A stretch of DNA of 41,408 nucleotides from Campylobacter concisus (GCF_015230015.1 NZ_JAAKZC010000019.1:1-41408), one strand, 5' to 3'; counted from the first letter of the stretch, positions 9,336 through 17,607 are shown. Made by a program: numbers and translations. Notes: generated by a model from the sequence alone, not told the origin.

Positions 9336-9982
9336 AAAGAGGCTTTTCTCTTATAGAGCTTATCCTCTCGATAGTCGTTGTGGCGATCATCAGCACGTCG
9401 ATACCACTTGTACTAAAGACCACATCTGAGCTAAATCAAAAGGCGGTTACACAAGAGAGTTTGATGAATGCTAAGACGTATATGGGCCTTATCTTAAAAG
9501 CTCCTTTTAGCGACAAGGTCATCAAGGTCTCGACAAATATCGGCGGCAGTAGCGCTGAGACGGCTTACTTCTTTCCTATCATCTTAAAGCCAGGTGATCA
9601 TAGAAACGAATTTTATAAGATAAATAAAATAACAGGCGACGGACATAGAGTTTTTGCCTATGAAAATTCACCAGATCTAGCACCTGATACGGCAGTGAGG
9701 TCTGTGGATTACTATGGCAGAATATTGGATAAAAATTTAAACACAACAAATCAAAATAGAGACTATATAGTTGGCTCAGACTATAATGTAATTGTGAATG
9801 AGAGCAATGGCTGGTTTAAGCCAAAATTACCATTAAAAATAAAAAGCAGCGACGTAAAAGAGATAATTGTAACTGCTATTTCATATAAAAATGACACAAA
9901 ACAAGAGACGAAATCAGTGCTAAGAGCTTATGCTTTTAACCTAGGTGAGGGCGGCTCGCTAAATACGAAAGCGTGGAAATGA
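9329..9982 (+). CDS. Prepilin-type pseudopilin 1
   Basis: The 217-aa product begins VKRG-FSLIELILSI, a standard class III signal: basic leader, Gly at -1, Phe at +1 and Glu at +5, followed by a hydrophobic helix of about 20 residues. A PilD-type prepilin peptidase is expected to cut after the Gly and methylate Phe. The globular part (about 45-217) is not recognisable by eye. The start is TTG with AGGAGA 5 bases upstream, inside the end of the exoprotein gene, which indicates translational coupling. By position and size it resembles minor pseudopilins (GspI/GspJ-like). I recall the C. jejuni competence pseudopilin ctsT close to fliW, so a transformation role is an alternative. Confidence 0.82.
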   Translation: MVKRGFSLIELILSIVVVAIISTSIPLVLKTTSELNQKAVTQESLMNAKTYMGLILKAPFSDKVIKVSTNIGGSSAETAYFFPIILKPGDHRNEFYKINKITGDGHRVFAYENSPDLAPDTAVRSVDYYGRILDKNLNTTNQNRDYIVGSDYNVIVNESNGWFKPKLPLKIKSSDVKEIIVTAISYKNDTKQETKSVLRAYAFNLGEGGSLNTKAWK

Positions 9983-10962
9983 AAAGAGCCTTTACACTTC
10001 TTGAGCTAGTAGTAGTCATCGTCGTACTTGGTATCATCGCTATGATGAGCTTTAATGCGATAATGAACATCTACTCAAACTACTTTCAAACAAAGACAGT
10101 AAATGAGCTCGAGACGCAAACGGAGATCGCGCTGGAGCAAATTTCAAAGAGGCTAGAGCACCGCATAAAACCAAGCGTGATCGCTAGAAAAACTGATGGA
10201 GCTTTTTTGGCGCTAAATGATAATAGAGTAAATTTAGATGCTAAGTATGAAATTTTAGAATTTATCCCCTATGCGTATGAGATTTTTAATGACGTTATAT
10301 CTCTTGATGCTAATGACAATGTCATAGAGCAGGACGGAAAGCCAGTTGTTGGACGATATAGCGGCTACGTAGATCTTGCTAATAGTTCGCCAGCAACTGG
10401 TCTGATAAGTCCTGGAAGTAATTTCACTACTGGAGTGGTCGAGACTATAAAAGATCTAACTTGTAGGGAAGATACAAATGCCACTTGTGTGGATTTTACA
10501 AAAAAGGATGGCGGCGTTGTAGCGATATTTTCTGATGTTTATTACAATGTGCAAAGCTCTTTTGGCTATAGCAATGGAACTGTGCCTGTTGATCTAGATA
10601 TAGCAAAGGTTGGTGTAAAAGGCGGTCAAAGTGGTTTAAACGGCAATACGCTAGAAATTTCAGGTTTTGGTGGCAAGCAAATTTCAGAGCAGTATCATCT
10701 AGCCTACACAGCAAACGCCATAGTACCAGAGCAAAGCGCTGATCCAAAAGATACAGCAAATGGCGTCTTTGATCTAAATTTATACTACGACTATCGTCCA
10801 TGGATGGGAGAAAAATATAAATCAAATGGTGAAAAAGCAACCCTTGCCAAAAACGTTACGAGGTTTGTTTTTACTGAAAAAAATGGCGTCATCGTGCTAA
10901 AACTTTGCATGAGAGCAAAAAACTCAGAGATAACCATCTGTAAGTCAAAGGCGGTCTATTGA
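9979..10962 (+). CDS. Prepilin-type pseudopilin 2
   Basis: The 327-aa product starts MKRA-FTLLELVVVIVVLG: a prepilin signal with Ala instead of Gly at -1 and the conserved Glu at +5. The ATG at 9979 overlaps the stop of the previous gene (ATGA). A GTG two codons earlier (9973) is possible but gives a less compact leader. The hydrophobic helix is followed by a long globular domain with TCREDTNATC, a possible disulfide pair, and a C-terminal pair of Cys (KLCMRAKNSEITICKS). This is large for a minor pseudopilin and closest in size to GspJ/GspK types. The gene is co-directional and overlapping with the next. Confidence 0.82.
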   Translation: MKRAFTLLELVVVIVVLGIIAMMSFNAIMNIYSNYFQTKTVNELETQTEIALEQISKRLEHRIKPSVIARKTDGAFLALNDNRVNLDAKYEILEFIPYAYEIFNDVISLDANDNVIEQDGKPVVGRYSGYVDLANSSPATGLISPGSNFTTGVVETIKDLTCREDTNATCVDFTKKDGGVVAIFSDVYYNVQSSFGYSNGTVPVDLDIAKVGVKGGQSGLNGNTLEISGFGGKQISEQYHLAYTANAIVPEQSADPKDTANGVFDLNLYYDYRPWMGEKYKSNGEKATLAKNVTRFVFTEKNGVIVLKLCMRAKNSEITICKSKAVY

Positions 10963-11396
10963 TGAGGCGAGGATTTACACTCATTGCGGCGATATTTTTT
11001 GTGGTTATCGCAAGCTCTATTTGTATGCTAGCTCTTTCGATCGCCAGTACTTCAGTTAAGCAAAATAGCGAAATTTATCTAAGAGAGCAAAGTGAGCTAG
11101 TAGCCCGCGCTGCGACTGAGTACGCCATGCTAGCTATCATAAGCAATGACTTTTATAAAACTGGAGCAGTTTGCCTTGGCGACGAGCACAATCCGATAAG
11201 TGGTGAATTTGGCGACCTTTTTACCTTTAAAGTATTTGTAAAATATTTTGGCGATATGGGCATTTGCTCTGGTGACGCAGTTGCTGCTACCGGAGTAAAT
11301 CAAGGCACGATAATGCTCGATGTTTTTGTCAGCTCAAAACCTGGAAAAGCCTCAAATCCTATAAATTTTCACAAACGAACTCTTCAAAAACTTTAA
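10962..11396 (+). CDS. Small pseudopilin lacking the Glu at +5
   Basis: The 144-aa product opens MRRG-FTLIAAIFFVVIASS. The peptidase site and hydrophobic helix are present, but position +5, normally Glu, is Ala. Loss of this Glu is known for pseudopilins placed at the very tip (GspK-like) and for some minor pilins such as PilX types. The ATG at 10962 overlaps the upstream TGA; a TTG at 10959 is an alternative. Two Cys in the globular part (VCLGDEHN and GICSGDA) may form a disulfide. It is the last gene of the block, and the hpf promoter follows. Confidence 0.78.
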   Translation: MRRGFTLIAAIFFVVIASSICMLALSIASTSVKQNSEIYLREQSELVARAATEYAMLAIISNDFYKTGAVCLGDEHNPISGEFGDLFTFKVFVKYFGDMGICSGDAVAATGVNQGTIMLDVFVSSKPGKASNPINFHKRTLQKL

Positions 11397-11442
11397 AATT
11401 TTATAAAGATTTTACTTTAATTTGCTTTTAGTTTCGTCGTGT

Positions 11443-11448
11443 TATAAT
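11443..11448 (+). promoter_or_regulatory. -10 box of the hpf promoter
   Basis: TATAAT lies 28 bases before the hpf ATG in a T-rich region, as expected for a Campylobacter sigma-70 promoter. The ribosome site AAAGGAG is at 11464-11470. Confidence 0.65.
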
Positions 11449-11476
11449 CATCTTACTTTCTATAAAGGAGATTGCG

Positions 11477-12004
11477 ATGAACATAAGCATTGTAGGAAAA
11501 CAATTTGAGCTAACAGAGCCCATCAAAAACTATATCCAAGACGCTTTTGACACCCTTGGCAAGTACAACCTTGACATCATCTCAGCAAGATGTGTAGTAG
11601 GAGCAGATGAAAAGCAAGGCAAAAAGGGCTTTAATGCAGAATTTTCTCTAAATATGGCCCACAAAGATACGATAGTCGTCCGCCAAAAAGATAAAGACTT
11701 ATACGCAGCGATCGATCTTGCGGTTGAAAAGGCTTCAAAAGTTTTAAGAAGAGAGCATGATAAGAAATTTACTGTAAAAGGTAAGGCTGATGATAAAGAT
11801 TTTCGCTCGAGAATAGGCGAAGAAAAGATCGAAGGCGTCGAGGAGATCGTGCCTATGGAGCTTGAAATTTACAAACCGCTAGAGATCGAAGAGGCACTTG
11901 ATAAACTAAAATCAAGCGATAAACAATTTTACGTATTTAACGATGTCGATGCCAAAATGCGCGTCATCTACAAAAGAACAGACGGAACTTTTGGTCTTTA
12001 CTAA
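11477..12004 (+). CDS. hpf: Ribosome hibernation promoting factor, long form
   Basis: The 175-aa product has the two-domain layout of long HPF/RaiA proteins. The N-terminal domain (about 1-100, opening MNISIVGKQFELTEPIKNYI) binds the decoding centre of the 30S subunit. The C-terminal domain (about 120-175, PLEIEEALDKLKSSDKQFYVF) mediates dimerisation into 100S ribosomes. It is probably used in stationary phase or stress. It has its own promoter and a terminator hairpin 3 bases after the stop, so it is likely a single-gene unit. Confidence 0.93.
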   Translation: MNISIVGKQFELTEPIKNYIQDAFDTLGKYNLDIISARCVVGADEKQGKKGFNAEFSLNMAHKDTIVVRQKDKDLYAAIDLAVEKASKVLRREHDKKFTVKGKADDKDFRSRIGEEKIEGVEEIVPMELEIYKPLEIEEALDKLKSSDKQFYVFNDVDAKMRVIYKRTDGTFGLY

Positions 12005-12007
12005 AAC

Positions 12008-12034
12008 TAGGGGCGCTTTGCCCCTAAATTTATT
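12008..12034 (+). terminator. Terminator of hpf
   Basis: TAGGGGC (12008-12014) pairs with GCCCCTA (12020-12026) around a 5-base loop, followed by a short A/T tail (AATTTATT). Confidence 0.7.
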
Positions 12035-12270
12035 ATCCACTTTTAACTCTTGTTTTAAATTTTATTTTGTGTTTTTTGGTGTTTTGTGTCATTGGCAGAA
12101 TTTTCATGGACAAGCTCTAAGTTTAACTTGCAAATAATATAAAACTGCGTAATAAATTTAAAAAGCATTCGTTGAATATTTTGTTGTTTAAAAATGGTGC
12201 ATAAATTTAAGAACATAACGAGTGAAATTTATAAAAGAATTTCAAAAAAACTTGATGAAATTTAATATGT

Positions 12271-12334
12271 AAATTTAAAAAATAGACAATGTCTAGAGAA
12301 ATCTGGCTACTTTGGCGGCTTTAAAATGCTTATA
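12271..12334 (+). repeat. Direct repeat copy 1 (64 bp)
   Basis: This copy matches 12400-12463 at all but four positions, including the core ATCTGGCTACTTTGG. The period is 129 bases. The spacer after this copy also resembles the bases before it (about 12190-12270), so the unit may be the full 129 bases. Confidence 0.85.
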
Positions 12335-12399
12335 GAATTTAAAAATTGACTATTAAATTTATAAAAAAGTTTTCAAAAAGCGTGAAAAATTTACGAGGT

Positions 12400-12463
12400 A
12401 AATTTAAAAATTAGACAATATCTAGATAAATCTGGCTACTTTGGTGGCTTTAAAATGCTTATA
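12400..12463 (+). repeat. Direct repeat copy 2 (64 bp)
   Basis: Second copy of the element at 12271-12334. The following bases (about 12464-12535) again show degraded similarity to the spacer of copy 1. Confidence 0.85.
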
Positions 12464-12535
12464 AATTTAAGAATTTGATGAGGAATTTTATAAAAGATAA
12501 GAAATAGTAAAGATTAAGAGATAAATTTAAAAGAT

Positions 12536-12557
12536 TTTAGCCCAAGAAAGGGCTAAA
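12536..12557 (-). terminator. Terminator of the rpsF-ssb-rpsR operon
   Basis: An 8-bp stem (12536-12543 with 12550-12557) with a 6-base loop begins 9 bases past the rpsR stop. On the minus strand it is followed by ATCTTTTAAATTT. Confidence 0.7.
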
Positions 12558-12566
12558 GTTTATGGA

Positions 12567-12827
12567 TTATAGACCTTCAAAAGGGTTTGAAACTACGTCT
12601 TTGCGATCAACTATATAAGGTATGATAGCTGCGTGGCGAGCTCTCTTGATCGCTTTTTCTACCATCTCTTGGTATCTTTTTGATGTGCCAGTTAGGCGTC
12701 TTGGCATGATTTTAAATCTCTCTGACAAACAATACTTCAAAAGTGAAGTATCTTTGTAGTCTATAAAATCAATCTTTGCTTCTGTAAATTTGCAATATTT
12801 GCGTGAATATTTTCTTTTTTCTGCCAT
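12567..12827 (-). CDS. rpsR: 30S ribosomal protein S18
   Basis: The 86-aa basic protein carries the S18 core ([20 protein letters not shown] and the [30 protein letters not shown] region). It binds 16S rRNA together with S6 in the platform of the small subunit. It is the third gene of the classic rpsF-ssb-rpsR operon, 16 bases after ssb, and a terminator follows. Confidence 0.97.
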   Translation of the reverse strand: MAEKRKYSRKYCKFTEAKIDFIDYKDTSLLKYCLSERFKIMPRRLTGTSKRYQEMVEKAIKRARHAAIIPYIVDRKDVVSNPFEGL

Positions 12828-12843
12828 TTTTTATCCTTTAAAA

Positions 12844-13371
12844 TTAAAACGGTATTTCTTCGTTGTTGAAGCTATCAGCATCAACGTCTATATCAGGAAC
12901 TTCTGAATAACTCTCTTGCTTTCTTTGCGGTGCAGCTTGTGGTCTAGTTTCTTGTTGGCGGTTATATTGGTTACTTTGATATCCGCCTTGCTGTCCGTAG
13001 CCACCGCTATTTTGGCTATTCATAGAGTATCCGCCTTGTTGCGTTTGGTTATTTGAGCCAAGCATCTCCATGCTCTCAACGGCGATAGAGTGTTTTGAGC
13101 GATTTTGTCCGTTATTGTCGGTCCACTGATCAAATTTGAGTCTTCCTTCGATAAGCAGCTTTGATCCCTTGTTGAGATATTGGTTTGCTATCTCTGCACT
13201 CTTGCCAAAAAATGATATATCAATAAAGCAAGTCTCATCTCTTCTTTCCCCATTTGAGGTGATTTTGCGTGTCACAGCTATACTAGAATTTCCTATGGCA
13301 ACGCCGCTAGTAGTATATCTAAGCTCTATATCTCTGGTTAAATTTCCAACTAATACTACTTTATTGAACAT
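12844..13371 (-). CDS. ssb: Single-stranded DNA-binding protein
   Basis: The 175-aa product has the OB-fold (about 1-105, opening MFNKVVLVGNLTRDIELRY), a Gln/Gly/Asn/Ser-rich flexible linker (about 110-155) and an acidic tail ending EEIPF. The tail recruits replication and repair partners. The usual last residues in many bacteria are DDDIPF; here they are FNNEEIPF, which keeps the acidic-plus-IPF form. It lies 13 bases after rpsF and 16 bases before rpsR. Confidence 0.96.
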   Translation of the reverse strand: MFNKVVLVGNLTRDIELRYTTSGVAIGNSSIAVTRKITSNGERRDETCFIDISFFGKSAEIANQYLNKGSKLLIEGRLKFDQWTDNNGQNRSKHSIAVESMEMLGSNNQTQQGGYSMNSQNSGGYGQQGGYQSNQYNRQQETRPQAAPQRKQESYSEVPDIDVDADSFNNEEIPF

Positions 13372-13384
13372 TTTTTATCCTTGA

Positions 13385-13804
13385 TTATTCTTCTGTAAAT
13401 GTTTGCTCGTCTACTTTTTCAGCTCTTGGCTCGCGTGGTGCTCTTGGCTCGCGAGGTTCTTTTTTTATAGTTTGCTTGATACCTTTGCAAAGTCTTTCCC
13501 AAGCTGCGATTTCGCGTTTGTTTTCATATTTAACGCTTAAAAATCTTATGATATCTTCTGTGATTCTTACGTTTCTTGTAAGCTCTGCAAGAAGTGCCGG
13601 TGGAGCTTTGTAGTAGATAACAAAATATGTTCCACGCTCATATTTTTTGATGGCATAAGCTAGTTTTCTAGTGCCCATCTCAACGACAGTAGCGATCTCG
13701 CCACCGTTTTTTGTTATGACTTCTTTTACGAAATCAACCTTAGCTTTAACTTCCTCTTCCGTCAATGTCGGCTTAAGAATAAATAAAAGCTCGTAATGTT
13801 TCAT
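13385..13804 (-). CDS. rpsF: 30S ribosomal protein S6
   Basis: The 139-aa product opens [19 protein letters not shown], typical of S6, with the [20 protein letters not shown] strand region. The C-terminus carries an extra Arg/Glu/Pro-rich tail (repeats of [10 protein letters not shown]), longer than in E. coli before its glutamate tailing. The AAGGAG ribosome site at 13810-13815 can pair with an upstream TCCTT, suggesting leader control. It is the first gene of the S6-SSB-S18 operon. Confidence 0.96.
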   Translation of the reverse strand: MKHYELLFILKPTLTEEEVKAKVDFVKEVITKNGGEIATVVEMGTRKLAYAIKKYERGTYFVIYYKAPPALLAELTRNVRITEDIIRFLSVKYENKREIAAWERLCKGIKQTIKKEPREPRAPREPRAEKVDEQTFTEE

Positions 13805-13809
13805 TTTTT

Positions 13810-13846
13810 CTCCTTATGGATATTTAGCTCACTTTGTGAGCAAGGA
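13810..13846 (-). promoter_or_regulatory. Possible regulatory leader of rpsF
   Basis: On the minus strand TCCTT (13842-13846) can pair with the ribosome site AAGGA (13811-13815). A perfect GCTCAC/GTGAGC hairpin (13827-13841) lies between them, next to a bulge containing ATCCAT. The layout is similar to an S6:S18-type autoregulatory leader, but the usual CCG box is not evident. Confidence 0.4.
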
Positions 13847-13881
13847 TTTTGCATTAAGCAAGGGTGGATTTTAGCTTAAAT

Positions 13882-14880
13882 TTACTTAATATTTGCTGTT
13901 GATATGAGGTGCTGCAGATTTAAAATGGTTGATAAAACGAAAATTTCTTTATCCATTTTTGTATTTGTTTTTAGCTCTAGCTCGGCTAAATTTAGTGTTT
14001 TAAATATCTCTAAATAGGCATTTAAACTTAGCTTTAAGCTATTTGCTTTTAGTAAATTTGCCACATTTACAGGTGGCTGATAGCCGATCGCTTCGTCTAA
14101 ATTTAAGCGGCCATTTATCTTGATGTAAGAGTAAATTTTAAATAGCCTAAAAAATGCTTTATAAAGTGAGTTTAGAAGTAAAATTTCATTAAAATTTGGA
14201 TCTTCTAAGTAGGTAAAAAAGTCGTTTTTTATATCTTTTAGAGCCATAAATTTATTGAAAAAGTCATCAAAATTTATCCCGCCAAGTCCAAAAACTAGCC
14301 TTTTTACATCGTCTTGTTCGATGTGAGTGTTTAGGCTCTTTAGTTTTGTAAGCTCGCTTGCTGCAAGGTATAAATTTTCATTATGCGTAAAGTAAAGCTC
14401 ATAAAGTGCATTTTTGGTTATGTTTAGGCCTATTTTGGCTGAGCTTTTGGCTAGTAAATTTATCGCTTCATCTGGGTTTGAAGGCTTAAAAAATCTAGCG
14501 AAATTTGCCCCAAATGCCTTTTGCGTATCAAAAACTAGCTTCATATCGGCCTCATAAAGCTCAAACAAAAAGTAGTTATCATGACTCTTTGAGCAAAGCG
14601 AGATGAGCTCTTTTAGCTCTTTTGCTGGGATCTTTTTGTCGCTTTTTACATAGAGGATATTTTTGCCGCCAAAAAGCGACTGCTCGCTTAGGTGAGAGCT
14701 TGCTTGCGCGTAGTTGTACTCGTCAAAATAAAGGCTTAATAAATTTGCATCTTCGCTTGTATAAAAGCTTAAAATTTCCTTGCCAAAAAGCTCGATCTGA
14801 AACTCGTCCGCCCCAAAAAGCAAGAAGTAGTTGCTTAAATTTGCATTTGCTAAATTTAGCTCCAAATCTTTTCTATACAT
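13882..14880 (-). CDS. holA: DNA polymerase III delta subunit
   Basis: The 332-aa product fits the clamp-loader delta subunit, which opens the beta clamp. It begins LANANLSNYFLLFGADEFQIELF; the YFLLFGxDEF pattern is characteristic of HolA. It continues with the segment SSHLSEQSLFGGKNILYVKSDKKIPAKE and a helical C-terminal collar domain (NEILLLNSLYKAFFRLFKIY). No Walker A is expected in delta and none is seen. It overlaps the end of rnr by 8 bases and lies 77 bases upstream of rpsF. Confidence 0.88.
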   Translation of the reverse strand: MYRKDLELNLANANLSNYFLLFGADEFQIELFGKEILSFYTSEDANLLSLYFDEYNYAQASSHLSEQSLFGGKNILYVKSDKKIPAKELKELISLCSKSHDNYFLFELYEADMKLVFDTQKAFGANFARFFKPSNPDEAINLLAKSSAKIGLNITKNALYELYFTHNENLYLAASELTKLKSLNTHIEQDDVKRLVFGLGGINFDDFFNKFMALKDIKNDFFTYLEDPNFNEILLLNSLYKAFFRLFKIYSYIKINGRLNLDEAIGYQPPVNVANLLKANSLKLSLNAYLEIFKTLNLAELELKTNTKMDKEIFVLSTILNLQHLISTANIK

Positions 14881-16792
14881 CGATCTTTCTTACCACTTTT
14901 GCAAAAATTTTAGCACTCGCGATGTCGGCCTCTGTGATCTTTACGACAAGCTTTTGAAGTAAATTTGCGCTGTATCCAGTGATGAAAATCCTAGCGCCAA
15001 CAAAATGATCATCAAGCTTAGCGACCAAGACATTTTGGTTTTCGCTAACGTAGCAACGCACCTCTTTGCCGATATTTGCGGCTGCCCAGCGTGCAAATTT
15101 CCTATCCATAAAGTCGTAGGCTACCTTGTCGGCCTCTCTTTCAAGATCGCTTAAGGTTGCGCAGGTGCTTTGGATGTTTAAAAGTAAGAAGTTGTAAAGC
15201 TTCTCATCTTTTGAAATTTTAGCCTTTAAAAGTCTGTGTAAAATAAGGTCAGAATAGCGTCTAATAGGGCTTGTAAAGTGTGTATATCTGTCAAATCCAA
15301 GCCCAAAGTGGCCTAAATTTTCACTTGAGTACTCAGCTTTTTTTTGAGACTTGATGATGAGCTTGTCTATCTCTTCGCGGTTGCCCATCTCATCGGCCTT
15401 TGCTTGGATCTTTCTTATCAAATTTGCAAGGTCGCTCTCATAGGTAAAGTCAAGCCCTAAAAGTTGCAAGTCCTCAAGAAGCGTATCTATCTTTTTAAAA
15501 TCAGGCGATGCGTGGTTTCTAAAAACGCCCTTTGTGATGAGCTTTGCGGCGGCCTTGTTTGCTAAAAGCATGCAGTCCTCTACTAGTCTATGCGAGTCGG
15601 AGTCGCTTTCAAACCTAGTTTGCGAAATTTGACCCTCATCGTCAAGGCTCATTCTAAGCTCTTTTGTCCTGAAGTCAAATGCGTGCAAAAGCCTTTTCTT
15701 GCGAAGCTTTGTGGTAAGTTTAAAAAGTGGCTTGATCCATGAAATTTCACACTCTCTTTTGCCCTCTAAAATTTCATCGATCTCGTCGTAGTTAAAGCGC
15801 CTTTTTGAAAGGATTATCGCTTCAAAAAGCTCCTCTTTTTTTACCTCGTTGTTTGCATCGAGTGAAATTTTAAAACAAAATGCAAGGCGCGGCACGTCTG
15901 GCTTTAGTGAGCAGATATTTTCACTTAGCGCTCGCGGCAACATCGGCACTGAGATGTGCGGAAAGTAGATAGAAAAGCCTCTTTTTTTAGCCTCGCTATC
16001 GATAGCACTATATGCAGTCACATACTCGCTTACATCAGCGATAGCGACGTAAATTTCACGCTTTTTCTCATCAAAATATATGGCATCGTCAAAGTCTTTG
16101 GCATCGACTGGATCGATCGTACAAAACTCTAAATTTCGCAGATCAACCCTGTTTGGATACATGCTAGCATCGACTTCATCGCCAAATGCCTTTGCCTCAA
16201 GCTCGCAGGCCTCGCTAAATTTATCGTTTTTATTATAAATAGCAAGCGAAATTTTCTCGTCGCTTAACGGATCTTCTAAATTTCCTAAAACCTCGACTAT
16301 TTCGTTGTTTAGGTTGTTTATCTTTAGTAGCGTCCCAAGCGGGAGCATCTTTAAGCTTTTTTGAGTTGCCTTTAGGGTTGTGCTTAGCCCAGTTTTTAAA
16401 TTTACCCCTAAAATGGCCACCCCAAAGCGTTTGGTATAGACGACGCTTGTCTCATTTGCAAGCTTTAGGCTCATCACTATTTTAGCGCTTTGGCGTTTTT
16501 TCTTAAGCGGCAAAAGCTTTGCAAGTACGATATCGCCGAGGTGAGAGTTGTTTAAATTTTTATTTTCGACGATGATATCTTGCTTGAATCGCTTGTCAAA
16601 TGGCATGATAAAGCCAGTTGCGTTTTGGCTGATGTCTAGCTTGCCGCAGACATAGCCGTTGTTTAGGTAAAATTTATCTTTGTGGGAGCTTACGGCACCA
16701 AGGTTTATGAGATTACGTAAGATCTCTTTGTCTTCGTTTGATATCTCTTTTTCTTTGATGCCAACTAGAAGTGATGTTAAAAATTCTTTCAC
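14873..16792 (-). CDS. rnr: Ribonuclease R-type exoribonuclease (RNB family)
   Basis: The 639-aa product is a 3'-5' exoribonuclease of the RNase II/R family. It has N-terminal cold-shock-like domains (about 40-190), the RNB catalytic domain (about 205-520) with the metal-binding Asp cluster DPVDAKDFDDAI near residues 226-237, the conserved FTSPIRRYSDLILHRLL region, and a C-terminal S1-like domain (about 555-635). It is shorter than E. coli RNase R because the basic tail is absent. The start is GTG and overlaps the upstream HDOD gene stop (GTGA), so translation is probably coupled. Confidence 0.93.
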   Translation of the reverse strand: MKEFLTSLLVGIKEKEISNEDKEILRNLINLGAVSSHKDKFYLNNGYVCGKLDISQNATGFIMPFDKRFKQDIIVENKNLNNSHLGDIVLAKLLPLKKKRQSAKIVMSLKLANETSVVYTKRFGVAILGVNLKTGLSTTLKATQKSLKMLPLGTLLKINNLNNEIVEVLGNLEDPLSDEKISLAIYNKNDKFSEACELEAKAFGDEVDASMYPNRVDLRNLEFCTIDPVDAKDFDDAIYFDEKKREIYVAIADVSEYVTAYSAIDSEAKKRGFSIYFPHISVPMLPRALSENICSLKPDVPRLAFCFKISLDANNEVKKEELFEAIILSKRRFNYDEIDEILEGKRECEISWIKPLFKLTTKLRKKRLLHAFDFRTKELRMSLDDEGQISQTRFESDSDSHRLVEDCMLLANKAAAKLITKGVFRNHASPDFKKIDTLLEDLQLLGLDFTYESDLANLIRKIQAKADEMGNREEIDKLIIKSQKKAEYSSENLGHFGLGFDRYTHFTSPIRRYSDLILHRLLKAKISKDEKLYNFLLLNIQSTCATLSDLEREADKVAYDFMDRKFARWAAANIGKEVRCYVSENQNVLVAKLDDHFVGARIFITGYSANLLQKLVVKITEADIASAKIFAKVVRKIDV

Positions 16793-17607
16793 AAATTATC
16801 TTTGACTTTGCTAACAGCCATTAAAAATGTATCTCTCTCAAAGCCATATTCGTTTATAAGAAGTGTTGCGTTATTTACGCTCACATCGTCAAGCTGGTTA
16901 AAGATATTAACCGCTGTTTTTACTACTTTTAATGCTCTTGCGTACTCTTTTACGTGGTCAGGCGCCTCTTCAGGTAAATTTGAATATAGGATGGAATTTC
17001 CAAGCTCGATCTCTAAATTCCACTGCTCAAAAATTTTAGCCGTGACCTCTTCGTTTGTGATGTCTAAAATTTCAGACTCTAAAAGTGCAAGGTCGTATGT
17101 AGATGAAATTTGTTTTAGTTTTGTCTTAAATTCATTTGTTTGACCATTTTCTGTGAGCTCGTGAGCAAGGACGATCTTGCCAACTTCTAGCATAAATGAA
17201 GCTGGAGAGAGGATCTCTAAGCTTTTAGGCTTTATCTTTGAGTACCAGTGATACATTAGGGCGTTTTGCATGATCGAGATATTTAAAAAATCCTGCGCGG
17301 TAATGTCGTATGGCTCTAAATTTATAGAAAAAGTCTTTTTAATGGCACTTGATAGCGCAAAACCGCGGATAGTAGCCATGCCAAAAAGCGAAATAGCTCT
17401 TGCTATGGTCGTGATCTCTTGAGAAAAACCATAAAGCGGAGAGTTTGCCGAACGCAAAATATTGGCCGTTAGCATCGGGTCCTTTTCGACAACTTTTGTA
17501 AGGTCATTTATTGAGCTATTTTCGTCAGCATGTAGGCGTTGAATTTGTACAACAGTATCGTCTAGTGGGGGAAGTGCTTTGATTTTTTTAAAAATTGATT
17601 CGTTCAT
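16789..17607 (-). CDS. HDOD-domain signalling protein
   Basis: I choose the ATG at 17607, giving 272 aa. An AAAGAG site lies upstream of it, and the family-like N-terminus IFKKIKALPPLDDTVVQIQ begins here. A longer frame up to 17730 would overlap the spacer with ilvC and adds a non-conserved Lys-rich stretch. The HDOD domain (about 15-210) has the LTANILRSANSPLYGFSQEI and SLFGMATIRGFALSSAI motifs. These domains resemble HD phosphohydrolases without the full metal site and occur in signalling and motility regulators. The enzymatic or binding target here is unknown. It is the first gene of the run to rnr and holA and is divergent from ilvC. Confidence 0.85.
   Translation of the reverse strand: MNESIFKKIKALPPLDDTVVQIQRLHADENSSINDLTKVVEKDPMLTANILRSANSPLYGFSQEITTIARAISLFGMATIRGFALSSAIKKTFSINLEPYDITAQDFLNISIMQNALMYHWYSKIKPKSLEILSPASFMLEVGKIVLAHELTENGQTNEFKTKLKQISSTYDLALLESEILDITNEEVTAKIFEQWNLEIELGNSILYSNLPEEAPDHVKEYARALKVVKTAVNIFNQLDDVSVNNATLLINEYGFERDTFLMAVSKVKDNL

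Larger units (their letters stand above)
12027..12535. other. Gene-free AT-rich stretch with a duplicated element
   Basis: About 510 bases between hpf and rpsR, on converging strands, with no supported gene. The notable content is the 64-bp direct repeat at 12271-12334 and 12400-12463 and weaker repeat traces on both sides. Confidence 0.7.

Noticed and set aside
10496-10840. Open frame opposite pseudopilin 2
   Set aside because: It is the antisense shadow of a gene with a clear prepilin signal and operon position.
12272-12480. Two small peptides sharing SGYFGGFKML
   Set aside because: Both repeat copies keep the frame open, but stop codons lie just upstream with no ATG, GTG or TTG plus ribosome site; three of four differences would change the amino acid.
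12190-12535. CRISPR array
   Set aside because: Only two clear copies, 64 bp long and imperfect, with spacers that resemble each other, and no cas gene.
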